Shown here in pieces: positions 1 to 9,419 of a DNA stretch of 64,000 nt. How positions within the stretch are numbered: the first letter of the stretch is position 1; every line of letters starts with the position of its first letter. The DNA lies in contig VZTI01003643.1 of the NCBI GenBank assembly GCA_013397865.1, forward strand, positions 508,714 to 572,713, read 5' to 3'. This stretch comes from Struthidea cinerea (taxonomy: Eukaryota; Chordata; Aves; Passeriformes; Corcoracidae). The translations under genes and the position numbers were made by a program. Under the pieces are notes generated by a model. It was not told where the DNA came from and searched no databases. It saw only the letters and a list, made by a program, of their open reading frames with translations.

Positions 1-599
1 GCTCCCATGTTCCATTAAATGTTTGGAATTGACAACTACTAAACCATGTCCCAGTGCTTTTCTCTTCAGTTGTGTGTGGCTTTACTGCTTCTGGGTCAGT
101 GCTCTGCAGCCTTTCAGTCTCCCAGTGAAACTCACCCTACTAACCTGAAATTTAAACACAAATCTTCCCAGACATTTGCTTTTTGCTGTCTGCAGCTTCC
201 TCTCTGCACTGTTCACCTGGGCACCTGTGGGGCCGTGTGTGACAGATTGTTCCAGCATTAAATACTTGAAGAGAGCTGCTCTAACCATCTGAATCCTGTC
301 CATTTATTTAACAAAAACACATCACCACTGGTATTGCTGTCCCTTGAATGGTGTAGTAAAGCATGTGGGCATTGGTGGTTCTTTACTGCAGCTCTTAACT
401 GCAGATAACAAGTACTGTAACTAAATATTCAAGTATTCTTTGAATATTTACAATATTTGCTCTTCTTTTTCGTGAGTTTGCTGGTGCTACTGTTCCTCCA
501 GCCTTTTTTTCTACTCGCATCTTCTAAAGGCATTTGAGATACCCCAGTGATTAAAAAGTGAATTAAAAACGCCCTAAACCCCATCACCACCAAAGATTC
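1..599. other. Left flank without a recognised gene; possible DLAT 3' UTR
   Basis: No exon with flanking splice sites and a recognisable protein family was found here. In human the gene left of PIH1D2 is DLAT, which runs towards it, so this stretch may be DLAT 3' untranslated sequence; that is inference from gene order only. ATTAAA-type polyadenylation signals occur near 13 and 258. A 71-residue open frame at 46-261 begins with a hydrophobic stretch but has nothing else to support it. Confidence 0.3.
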
Positions 600-1015
600 T
601 CACTCTGGGCTTTTGTTGTGTAATCTGTGCCCAGGAACTGGGCCGGATGCAGGAGTTGAGGACCTGCCTTGGCAGGTGATAAACAACACCCCTTTGGCTT
701 TGTCCAACACGACTGTGGCTCTTTCTTCACCTACCAGTTCTGGCAAGTCTAGCTGGGATTTGTATTTCTCAGGAACCTCAAGGATGATGTCCTAAAACAA
801 AATTAAAACGCATGATTAACTGACAGGGAATTAGCAGTACGCATTTCTAGGGACGGAAAACACAAGGTTTTTTCTGCTGCCTTACCTTTGAAATCCTCAG
901 CAGCAGAGCTGACCTTGGGCAGTTCAATTCCGAGCTCAGTTTAGAGCGGTCCCTTGTTGGCATCCTTCACAGTGACCATTCTATGGACAGGGCTGCGTGG
1001 CTTCTCTGGAATTCC
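600..1015 (-). pseudogene. PIH1D2: PIH1D2 remnant: last two exons, disrupted
   Basis: Two minus-strand exons can be read: 1015-886 (acceptor CAGTAG, donor AAAG/GTAAGG) and 791-600 (acceptor TTTTAG, stop TGA at 602-600). They encode pieces of the C-terminal CS-like domain of PIH1 proteins, with ELPKVSSA in the first and DIILEVPEKY followed by LDLPELVGEERA in the second. PIH1D2 belongs to the dynein-arm and R2TP-like assembly factor family, and lies in this position in human, so identity rests on motif and synteny. The first exon carries an in-frame TAA (plus 941-943), and the phase that gives ELPKVSS does not match the phase needed to enter the last exon, so a further frame break lies near 890-905. 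The tail after VLFIT diverges. No earlier exons were found before the NKAPD1 CpG island. It looks like a dead or mis-assembled gene. Confidence 0.55.
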
Positions 1016-1139
1016 CTACTGGAAATTCCCTCCATCAGGGGCCCCTCTGTTCCAAAACTTCAAGAAGTTTGAGTCATTTTCCCAAGCTGTGTTTCTGCAG
1101 AAGTAGCTTGTGGTAACTTTGCTAAATGCTGGCTAAGAA

Positions 1140-1330
1140 CAAGATCCATGATTAAGGAAAACAATTAATTAAAAGGTAATTAAAACAATTAATTAAATTT
1201 TAAATAAGACTTAGAATTTAATTAAAACTTATTACTTAAGGTTTTATTAAAACAACTACTTAAAATTGAATTTAAACCATTATTTAAAATTTTATTAGTT
1301 AAGTAATTGATTAAAACTATTAACAAGTTA
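1140..1330. repeat. AT-rich degenerate TTAATTAA block
   Basis: Almost pure A/T built from shuffled TTAATTAA, AAAACAA and TTAAAA words, ending about 110 bases before a sharp change to a GC-rich island. It is a degenerate simple repeat with no coding potential. It occupies the space where upstream PIH1D2 exons would be expected. Confidence 0.6.
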
Positions 1331-1671
1331 TATCGTTTCCAGCATTACCCAACCTCAATGTTTCTGCGAATTTTTGCCGTTTGTCTGGGTTTTTTTTTTT
1401 TTCCCTAAAAAACAGGGCTCCTTTAGAGCTGCCACCTGCTGTCCCCGGCCCATCGCGGTGTCCCGCAGCTCTCGCAGCGGAGCCCAGGCGGTCCCAGTGA
1501 CGGGGAGCGGCGCGGGGGCAGCGCGGGCAGAGGCCGGGGCTGGGTGCGGTGCCGGGCCCGGCGGTACCGGCTCGGTTCGGGTCAGTTCGGGCTGCCCGGA
1601 GCCCCGCGGCCCTCGCGGCCCTCGCGGCCCTCACGGCCCCGGCGGCCAAGGCGGCCCCGGCGGCCCCGTTN

Positions 1672-1757
1672 GCCGCCGCCGCCGCCACCAACACCGCCAC
1701 CAGCACCGCCACCAGCACCGCCACCGACACCGCCACCGACACCGCCGCCACCGGGCC
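1672..1757. repeat. GCC and 12-bp CACCGCCACCAG-like repeat
   Basis: A short GCC trinucleotide run beside the N at 1671 passes into imperfect 12-bp units of the CACCGCCACCAG and CACCGCCACCGA type. It lies just upstream of the NKAPD1 start codon, probably in the 5' UTR or core promoter. Every frame through it is open, which creates long spurious proline- or valine-rich ORFs on both strands. Confidence 0.75.
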
Positions 1758-1789
1758 ACCCGGCCCGGGCCCGCAGCAGCGCCCGCAGC

Positions 1790-4620
1790 ATGTCCCGGGT
1801 GCCCGTGGGGAAGGTGCTGCTGCGCAACGTCATCCGCCACACCGGAGCGCACAACAAGGTGAGGCCCGCGCCTCGCGGGGCCTGCGGGGCTGAGCGGGGC
1901 GGCCCGGGGTGCGGGGACAGCCCGGGGTGCGGGGACATCTCGGTATGCGGGACATCCCGGGGTGCGGGGACATCCCCGGCGTGCAGGGACATCGTGAGGG
2001 TGCGGGGACAGGCCGGTGGTGCCACACAGTGATGGGGGAACATCCCGGGGCTGCGGGGACATCCCGGGGCTGCGAGCACACCGTGGGCTGCGGGGACGTC
2101 CCGGTATGGTCCTGGTGCATCCCGGTGTGCGGGGACATCCCGGTGGTGCCACCCGGTGAGGGGGGATCATCCCGGGGGCGCGGGACAGGCTTCGTGCCCC
2201 GCTGCTGATGCGGGAGAGGAGAGCGGGAGTGTTTGGCAGAAACAGGAGTTTGGTAAATCGGCCACATCGACATCCTCAGTGTCACTTTCGGTTTAACGCT
2301 GTTTGTGTCGAGTTCAGTTTAACCTCGTTCCGGTTTCCCCGAGTTTCAGTTTAACCCCGTTTTTCTCGAGTTCTCACCGCGGTGAGGGAATGTGTCTACA
2401 TTTACTTAAAAAGTAATAAATCTTTAATAGGTTTTATTTGATTTGTTGCTCTGTATCTATGCTTTTAATTGCATGAAACAATTTGAACTTTGTGTGCACA
2501 GGCAGGATTTTAGTGCAAGATTAAGCAACTCCATTAAGTCTAGGAAACTACTTCATGAACCCCGATATAATTCAGCAGGTCTAACCACCACCAGGAAGTT
2601 CTCCTTTTGGATACAAATATGTGTAAATAATCCTCTGTTTGGGTATGGAAAGGTGGCTGTCAGTTTTCCTAGCAGGAGTGTTGAGATTGGAGCTCATGTG
2701 CTGCACGACTGTGAATTTTCCCTGATGTTAAAGTTGTTTCCCTTCTGTGACTTTCAGCTTCAGGAAGAGACAGAAATGTGGAAAATAAGGGAGTGGGAGA
2801 AACAGACAGAAGAGACTTACTGGAAAAGGCAGAGCAGAATGCTGTCAGACACCTCCAGGTGAGATACATCACAGAAATACTTATTTTCTCCTCCATGAGT
2901 CCCAGGAAAGAGTTCAGGCCTCTGCTGAAGCCTGATCATTTATGTGTTCATTTAGGTGTAAAATCTCCAAGGTACACGTTAATTAGGTCGGGTTCAGTGG
3001 GGCTCTGGGGGTGGGAGGTGTTTTCCTGTCTGAAGGAGCTGTTCCCTCTCTGCAGCAGCCGGATGCGCAGCGATGGCTTCGATGAGGAGGGACACAGGGC
3101 AGACTGGAAAACCAGGAACCCACAGTTCCTTGACCTGGTGGAAGATGATCTCCTCAGGGCCAGATCCTGGAATAAAAAGCTGTATGAATGCGAAGCCAAC
3201 ATGCCAGACAGGTCTGTGGGGGAATTCATGTGCTGTGGTTGTAATTAAAACATCTTTTTGGAGCCTTGTACCAAAAACCTACACATTTCTGTGTAGTTTC
3301 CAAGCCACACTAAGCAGCAAAAGCCCAGCCCTAAGCTTAATATTTATTACTCTGCCCCATAACCTTAAAAAAAATCTCAAGAAACACAAGTCCAGGGTTG
3401 TTTTAAAGAAATCTGAGTTGTAGTCTGAGAGCATAAGATGTATTTAAATAGCACCAACCAAATCAGTCCTATTTCTTTCCTCCCTGTCTAAACTCAGGTT
3501 CATTCTGTGGCTCTGGCTTTTCAGAGCTGGATTTTTGTCCTCAAACACGTTGTCTGTTTTTAATGGATGGTTCTGCTTTCTTACAGGTGGGGGCACAGTG
3601 GATATAAAGAGTTGTACCCTGAAGAATTTGACACAGACAGGTAAGGCAGACGGACTTGCTGATGGATCCAGAATCTGCCTTCTGACAAGTTCTGCAGGGA
3701 ATTTTACCAACTGAGTTTCAAATTTTGAATAGAGATCAGCCTTGAATGCAAAGCCTTACTGTTACATGAAAAAAGGTCAAATCCATTAATGTGGTGTGAG
3801 TCCTAGGAGAATCTTTTGTAGCAATTAAGATACTCAGGTTTAGCTGGAGTTACCAAAATCTGTGAATCTGGGAGGTAAATAAATTCTTGCAGTATCCTGG
3901 AGAGTGGAAAAATAAGATTTTAAGACAGAATTAATTATTTTTAACCTACAGAATTATTTTTATTATATATATTTAACCTACAGAATTATTTTTAACCAGC
4001 AGAATCATCAATATTTTTCAGGCTTACAGATTGGATATAAATGAGCTTCATCACTCAGTGGCTTTCAGTTCACCTCCTCCTGTTCTTTTTCCAGTGATCA
4101 GCAGGAAGGAGATGAGCAAAATGCTGTCAATGGGAAGAAGAGATCCCACCTGGGGAAGCAAACAGCCCGTGAGTCCCACAAAAGGAAAAAAAACAAGAAA
4201 TCCCAAAAGAAGAAGCAAAAAAAGCGCTCTCACAAAAAGAGGAAGAAAAAGAAAAAGGAACAGGGGAGAACTTCCACAGATTCCTCCCGGGTGGAGAGCG
4301 CGGCCTCGGGAGAGGAGACTCCAAGCACCCGGAAAGGAAAACACAAGCGCAAGAAAAAGCCCAGGAAAGTGCCTGCCAAGGAACCTACCTCTTCTTCTGG
4401 GCAGGAGAGTGACTTTTCCCATGCAAGCAGCTCTAGCACCAGCAGCTCTGAGGACACTGAATCCGAGGGGAAGAAGGAGAAGCGGCCCCCAAGGAAGAGA
4501 AAGAAGCGTCCCAACTCCGTGCCGGAGAGGCAGAGTGAAGTGCCGGAGAAGAGGAGCAAGAGGAAGAACTGGAAGGTGGCGGGGGATGAAAAATCTGAGG
4601 ACAGCTCTGATGAGGACTGA
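1790..4620 (+). CDS. NKAPD1: NKAP domain-containing protein 1 (C11orf57 homologue)
   Basis: Coding exons are 1790-1858, 2758-2858, 3056-3211, 3587-3640 and 4095-4620, all with GT-AG introns and compatible phases, giving 301 residues. The N-terminus MSRVPVGKVLLRNVIRHTGA, the middle RMRSDGFDEE and ANMPDR, and the RWGHSGYKELYPEEF segment match the human protein closely. The last exon is a lysine/arginine-rich stretch with serine/glutamate runs, ending SEDSSDED, so the protein is largely disordered and basic, consistent with a nuclear location. Its function is poorly known; the name refers to similarity to NKAP. The start is the first ATG after the CpG-rich leader and is where conservation begins. 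PIH1D2 remains lie upstream in opposite orientation and SDHD downstream. Identity is firm; the role is not. Confidence 0.95.
1888..2165. repeat. Minisatellite in NKAPD1 intron 1
   Basis: About a dozen imperfect copies of a roughly 18-20 bp unit resembling GGGGACATCCCGGGGTGC, with length and base variants. It starts about 30 bases after the exon 1 donor. It leaves long open frames on both strands that are not genes. Confidence 0.8.
3925..4015. repeat. Short tandem AT-rich repeat in NKAPD1 intron 4
   Basis: Three imperfect copies of a TTTAACCTACAGAATTATT-like unit lie about 80 bases upstream of the exon 5 acceptor. Each full copy contains a CTACAG or CAGCAG that resembles a weak acceptor, but the real exon begins after the TTTTTCCAG at 4086-4094. 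Confidence 0.6.
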
Positions 4621-5330
4621 GGGGTCTGGGTGCAGCTCAGACCAAGAGGGAGGACAGAGGCAGGTCTTTGTCACTCAGCACTGCCCCACTGCTCCAACAC
4701 TGGTTTACACACACCCTGCCAGCCCACAGGGAGCACCGAGCCTGGGCAGCCTGGCTGCCCCTGGACTCACCAGGCAGCAGTGCAGGACAGCACCTACCTG
4801 TCCCACAGGTGGGCTCGTCCTGCCAGCCTCAGATTCTTTGGCTGTGATCAGGTTGGTTTTTTCTTAAATTACGTTTGAACAGATTGCTCTGTTGGCTCAC
4901 CAAAACAATGGCCAGTAGGAGAGAGGACAGGCTGATAAATCAGTCCGATAACAGAGGAAATGTCACTGTAACCCCACGGTAGTTTTGTCTTCCCATCCTC
5001 CAGCAAAAGCAGAGCTGTGGGGGAATGCACAGGCTCAGCTGGACACGGATGGGAGCTGAGGGAATGTTCTCATTCCAGCTGAAGGTGCAGTGACTTCTCT
5101 AATGGTGAAAAAAGCCACCAGTGTATTTGCTTGGTTTTGACTCCTGTCCAGAGCCTGCTGTGGGCTGGCCACCGTGTCTACCTTCCTTCATTCTCTTTGG
5201 GGATGCTGAAACCATTTGTGCTGACAGAGAGGCCTTGGTGGGTGTTGTGTCCTGTCTCTGCTCTGCCCAGTGTGTTACTGGAGAAACTGGTACCAGGCCG
5301 TTCTCCCTGCAGCGAACAGCCAAGCCTTTT

Positions 5331-5336
5331 AATAAA
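5331..5336 (+). other. NKAPD1 polyadenylation signal
   Basis: AATAAA about 710 bases after the NKAPD1 stop, followed by a T/G-rich stretch (TGTGTTTGATGC). It is the first canonical signal downstream and probably ends the transcript. The bases between 4621 and here read as 3' UTR with no exon-like structure. Confidence 0.6.
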
Positions 5337-5339
5337 ATA

Positions 5340-5713
5340 AATAAATCCAGATGTGTTTGATGCTTTTGTCATTGTTCTGGAGCAAAGCCCGGGGACAGAG
5401 CACAGGCCTGGGAGTCTGGGTGGTGCGTGCCTGCGTTCTGTGCTGTGTTTGTGCCTGGTCTCGCTTGCAGGAGATGAAATCAAGGCACTGGGGAAATGTG
5501 TGGAGTGATTGTTGTGTGCTGGACAAGGACAAAACAATGTCAGCAGCCATAAATCCTCACTCCAAGCCCAGATTGCTGGTCCTTTTTTACACTTCAAATT
5601 GAAAGAAAAATGGGATGTTCACAGAGGTGTTTATTGTGTGTACAAAGGTGTTTTATTAGTGAACGCGCAGGTGTGGAGCACCCGGGTCTGCTGCGGGTGT
5701 TGTGGGGTTTAAG
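5340..5713. other. Intergenic NKAPD1-SDHD; no TIMM8B found
   Basis: In human this interval carries TIMM8B in the opposite orientation, head to head with SDHD. I looked on both strands for its twin CX3C small-Tim signature and saw none. No other exon-like sequence is visible. Confidence 0.5.
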
Positions 5714-5945
5714 ACAGAATTATAGAACTACAGAATGGTTTGGGCTGGAAGGCAATTTAGAGATATTCCAGTTCCACGGGCAGGACACCTTCCATCAGGC
5801 CGCTCCAACCTGGCCGTGGGCACTTCCAAGGATGGGGCAGCCACAGCTTCTCTGGGTAACCTGTGCCAGGGCTTGCCCACGCTCACAGGGAAGGATTCCT
5901 TCCCAAATCCCATCTATCGCTGCCTCTGGCAGTTCACAGCTGCTC
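5714..5945 (-). mobile_element. CR1 LINE fragment (3' end)
   Basis: The sequence begins with the characteristic reverse-complemented CR1 tail (ATAGAACTACAGAATGG) and continues through the familiar CACTTCCAAGGATGGGGCAG and CTTCTCTGGGTAACCTGTGC blocks. It is a 5'-truncated, inactive copy in antisense orientation that ends about 90 bases before the SDHD start codon. Confidence 0.85.
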
Positions 5946-6340
5946 GGGAAGCTTTGCGGCCGCTGCACCCCCGCTGTGGGAAGCGGAAGCTCGGGCGGCG
6001 TTTCCGTGTCCGGGCGCGGTGCCCTTGGAGCGGACATGGCGCTGGCGCTGCTGCGAGCGCGGCCCCGCGGGGCCGCCCTGGGTGAGTGAGGCCGGGGGCG
6101 CGGGGCGGGCGCGGACCGGCACCTCGGAGGGTGCGGGATTCCGGTGGCTGCGGGACCCCCGGTGGCTGCGGGACCCCCGGAGGGTGCGGGCCCGCCGCGC
6201 TCACGCCGCGCCCCCGTTTGTCCCCGCAGCTCTCCTCGGCTCGGCCCTGCTCCGCCGCCCCGCCGCGCTCGGTGCTGCCGTCGCTCGCTGCGCTCCGGCC
6301 CGCGACAGCCACGGCCCGCCCCGCCAGGGACACGGTACGG
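5940..6340. promoter_or_regulatory. CpG island promoter of SDHD
   Basis: A GC-rich, CpG-dense segment covers SDHD exons 1 and 2 and the short intron between them. There is no TATA box. The upstream edge abuts the CR1 fragment, so the functional promoter must be compact, within about 100-150 bases of the ATG, or overlap repeat-derived sequence. Confidence 0.55.
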
Positions 6341-8945
6341 CCCTGTCTGTGTCAGTCTGTGTGTCTGTGTGTTTGTGTGCGTGGGTCTCGTTTTCCCGGG
6401 ATCAGGAGAACTCCTTCGCCCAGGCAGACCGCTTTTCCCATCCCTGGAACTGCTCAAGGCCACGCTGGATGGAGCTCCGAGCTCCCGGGTCTAGTGCAAG
6501 GCGTCCTGCCCATGGCACGGGGTTGGGATTAAATGATCCGTAAGGTCTGCTCCAGCTCTTAAATAGTCTGTGATTCTGTCAAGAATGAGTTGTAAAGGAC
6601 CAGATTTTGGCTAGGGTCCTCCAAGGGACCAACAGCGAGCGGTGCCGGGATAAAGGACAGAGGTGATGGAGGTGGAACCCAATGGCCATACAGGGACTTG
6701 AGAACAAGATGAACTTTAAGGTGCCTCCCATCCCAAACCAGGCTGTGAGTCTATAATTTTTTTGGGCCACTTAGGAGATTTTAAGCAGCAGCTGTAACAA
6801 AGAGCAGAAAAGATTTGCACATGGTACAGTGCTTTTTCTTGGTGTTTTCTTGGGTGATGTAGGGTTACGGGTGTTACCAGCAAAGGGAAAAATAATCCTA
6901 AATGTCCATCGATTTAAGGGAGGAGTTGTGAAATGCTGAGTGTTGTTTGATAGAGCAGTAAGTGTGCAGAGATGTTATTTGTGATAAATAATCCTGCTGT
7001 CATGGTGCCTCAGGCTGTGAGGAGTGTGCGTACCCTCACCATCAGCAGCACTGTTACCAGTTAATAGCACTTCAATTTGCACTTTGCCCAAGTCCAGACT
7101 CAGGTCCTTTGCTTTCCTTATCTTGTCACTTCCTAAATTTCTTTTCTCCTTGCCAAAACGAAGTAAAACGTTTGCATTTTGGTTCAGGTGGATGGATGGT
7201 ATCTGTGTGTTAGTTGAGCACTTTGGGGGTGTTGCATTGATAATTTCACCCATCCAGTTCTTGATGTTTTCAGCCTGGGCTGATGCTCACATTGTGTTTC
7301 CAAGTACTGCCTATGCTGGGTTTTGGTTTGCAGACTGCCCACATCTCAAAGCCATTCCTCCAGCCCTTGGCAGAGGGGCTCTTCCCTGAGAATGTTTCTC
7401 CTTGCAGGCACTTCCAAGGCTGCGTCTTTGCACTGGACAGGGGAGAGAGCAGTCAGTGTGCTGCTGCTGGGGCTGCTTCCTGCAGCCTACCTGTACCCCG
7501 GTCCGGTCGTGGACTATTCCCTGGCTGCAGCCCTCACCCTGCACGGTCACTGGTAAGCACAGCAGGGCTGAATGCACGGGGAAAAAAGGTTTGGTGGCTC
7601 CAAACCTCATCCTGATCTAGTGTAAAACACCTGGAAAAAGTCATTGGTCTCCAAGTTCTGTGGCAGTTGTGATCTTTGACAAGAGTGGTTGTACTTTGGT
7701 CTTCCTTTCTCACATTGTTCTCCCAGTCAGAAAAGGAATCCATAAAAACTCTCTGGTGTCTTAGCCTTGGGAGTACTTCCTTGCCCCTGGATGTGCAGAA
7801 TCCTGGATGTTTCTAACCTGTGGAAGAACCAGTGGTGGGCAAAAATAGGGAACAGGAAGAGGACAGATCTGTATAAAAACAATACAAAAATATTCTTCCT
7901 GTAAAGCTCTGTGCACTGGCTTTGTGCATCTCAGTGGTGGTGAGGTTCTGCATAATCAAGAGCTCACAGCAAAGATTCCACTAAGGAGACCTGGATGATT
8001 ATTTCCTTGATTCCTGGGAAGTGGATCTTTGCTCAGTGTAGTTCTGCTGTGATCCTTAATGAGAGCAGGGACAGGGCTAATTAGGAGTGGATCCAGCCGC
8101 ATGGTTGGCCAGACTGGCAGCATGCACCTTCTTGAGGTGATCCTGGTTTGGGAGTTCCTTGCCACAAGGAAAAAGCAGGTTTTTGTGGTACTTTGGGGGT
8201 GCCAGGCTTTTTTAAACCTCCGTTTTGCCCTTAGAAATTTGTGCCAGGGATTCTTGCACTTTCCTTGCTCTGACTGGAAGCTTTTTCCCAAAACAAGCAT
8301 CCTGTCTCTTGTGTTGCTGGATAGTTCAAATCTGGACAGGACTTCACTTCCAGATGTAGAAAAAACCCAAAATACACTAATTTTTTTGGTTGCCACTCTT
8401 CTAATCTAAATGCTACCCAGGAGTCTTCTGCGTCTTTGTGACAATGGCTGGTCCCAGATATTTCCTTGGTTTTCCTCTTTTTTTCAGTCCTTGGAAGGCA
8501 GATTCCAAGGATTCTGTTGTCTGCAGAGCTGTGGTCAGCCCTTGGTTTCCTCCAGAAAACTCTGAGCCAATCAATGTATTTTTAATAAAATGTGTGGAAT
8601 GTTTTGGTTTGTTTTTGAAATGGATGCACCCTGAGTGGGAACTGAGCATTCTCCAGGAAAGGCTGATGGCAGCAGGTGCAAAAAAGCAATGTTTGAGGCA
8701 TCCTGGTAGAATGGTGCCACAAAGTGGATGGATTTCAGTGTGTGATCTTTGCTGACTTGAGCTTTTCTCTCTTGTTTAGGGGTCTGGGCCAGGTAATAAC
8801 AGATTATGTGCATGGAGACATCCCCATTAAAGTGGCCAACACGGGGCTGTACATTCTGTCCGCCCTCACCTTCGCCGGCCTCTGCCACTTCAACTACCAG
8901 GACGTGGGGATCTGCAAGGCTGTGGCCATGCTCTGGAGCCTCTGA
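6036..8945 (+). CDS. SDHD: Succinate dehydrogenase cytochrome b small subunit (complex II)
   Basis: Exons 6036-6081, 6230-6334, 7408-7552 and 8780-8945 join in phase to 153 residues. The protein is one of two membrane anchors of mitochondrial complex II, binding haem b and ubiquinone. The first exons encode an Arg/Ala-rich transit peptide (MALALLRARPRGAALG). The mature part is very well conserved: SKAASLHWT, SVLLLGLLPAAYL, DYSLAAALTLHGHWGLGQ, TDYVHGD, and the C-terminus DVGICKAVAMLW. By alignment with the human protein, His96 in LHGHW would be the haem ligand and Tyr108 in TDYVHG the quinone-site tyrosine. Three membrane helices are expected. The transit peptide differs strongly from mammals, as is usual. 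The start has a good context (GGACATGG). Confidence 0.97.
6438..6582 (+). mobile_element. CR1 LINE fragment in SDHD intron 2
   Basis: Sense-orientation CR1 3' end: CTCAAGGCCACGCTGGATGG, then the GTCTAGTG and CCTGCCCATGGCA blocks, ending in the tail-like CTGTGATTCTGTC. About 145 bases, degenerate and not coding. Confidence 0.8.
6690..6756 (+). mobile_element. Short CR1 tail fragment in SDHD intron 2
   Basis: A second, more decayed sense CR1 tail (GATGAACTTTAAGGTGCCTC, then CCCAAACCAGGCTGTGA) about 110 bases after the first. Either a separate insertion or the far end of the same disrupted copy. Confidence 0.6.
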
Positions 8946-9395
8946 GGTGTCCCCAGCCCTGACACACACGATTGTCCTCTGCTGCCTCTGCTTCATCAGC
9001 TTGCGACCAACATAATGCACAACAAAGGAATAGCCAAGGGTCTCTAGTGAGAGCAGCCTGCAGTGGGCTCAGAGCTAGATTAGAATATATAGAGAAAAAA
9101 CAGATTTGACTGGGAGATGTCCAGTGAGAGTGAGTGGATTCAAGCTGCACTGTAAATTGGGGTGAATTAATTGCATCAGTGACAGACTGGCATAGCTAAA
9201 GGGAACTCTCCTTGTAATACCAGCTTTAATGAGTGTTTTTTTAACTGTTGGTTGGTTTCCTTTTCTGAAAAACGAGTTTGACTTGTGGAAAACTGAACTG
9301 CTTCTTCTGACGTCAGTGTGTAAGGCAGACCCTGTAACTCTTTGGACCCTGGGAGTTGTTGCAGAAAAGGGAATACTTTTTTTCTTAATCCATGC

Positions 9396-9401
9396 AATAA
9401 A
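9396..9401 (+). other. SDHD polyadenylation signal
   Basis: AATAAA about 450 bases after the SDHD stop, followed within 20 bases by a GTGTGTGTGC element, a typical signal plus GU-rich downstream pair. Confidence 0.75.
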
Positions 9402-9419
9402 GAATTTACAGAAATTGTG

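Larger units (their letters stand above)
1440..2390. promoter_or_regulatory. CpG island promoter of NKAPD1
   Basis: A very GC- and CpG-rich segment begins abruptly after AT-rich DNA and covers exon 1 and the first part of intron 1 of NKAPD1. It presumably contains the transcription start, in a broad TATA-less style. In mammals PIH1D2 and NKAPD1 are head to head, so the island may once have served both. The only ambiguous base in the window (N at 1671) lies within it. Confidence 0.6.

Noticed and set aside
46..261. 71-residue plus-strand ORF with a hydrophobic start resembling a signal peptide
   Set aside because: It has no family motif, no partner exons and low-complexity cysteine content, and it overlaps probable 3' UTR; an opposite-strand ORF covers the same bases.
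1320..2285. Long Pro-, Gly- and Val-rich ORFs on both strands
   Set aside because: They run through the GCC repeat and the GGGGACATCCCGG minisatellite; open frames in all phases are a repeat and GC artefact.
4051..4674. 207-residue minus-strand leucine/phenylalanine-rich ORF
   Set aside because: It is the antisense of the Lys/Arg/Ser-rich last exon of NKAPD1; lysine and glutamate codons read as Phe and Leu on the other strand.
5795..6543. Several ORFs of 116-226 residues around SDHD exon 1
   Set aside because: Shadow frames of the CpG island and the CR1 fragment; they ignore the SDHD splice sites, which give a proven family match.
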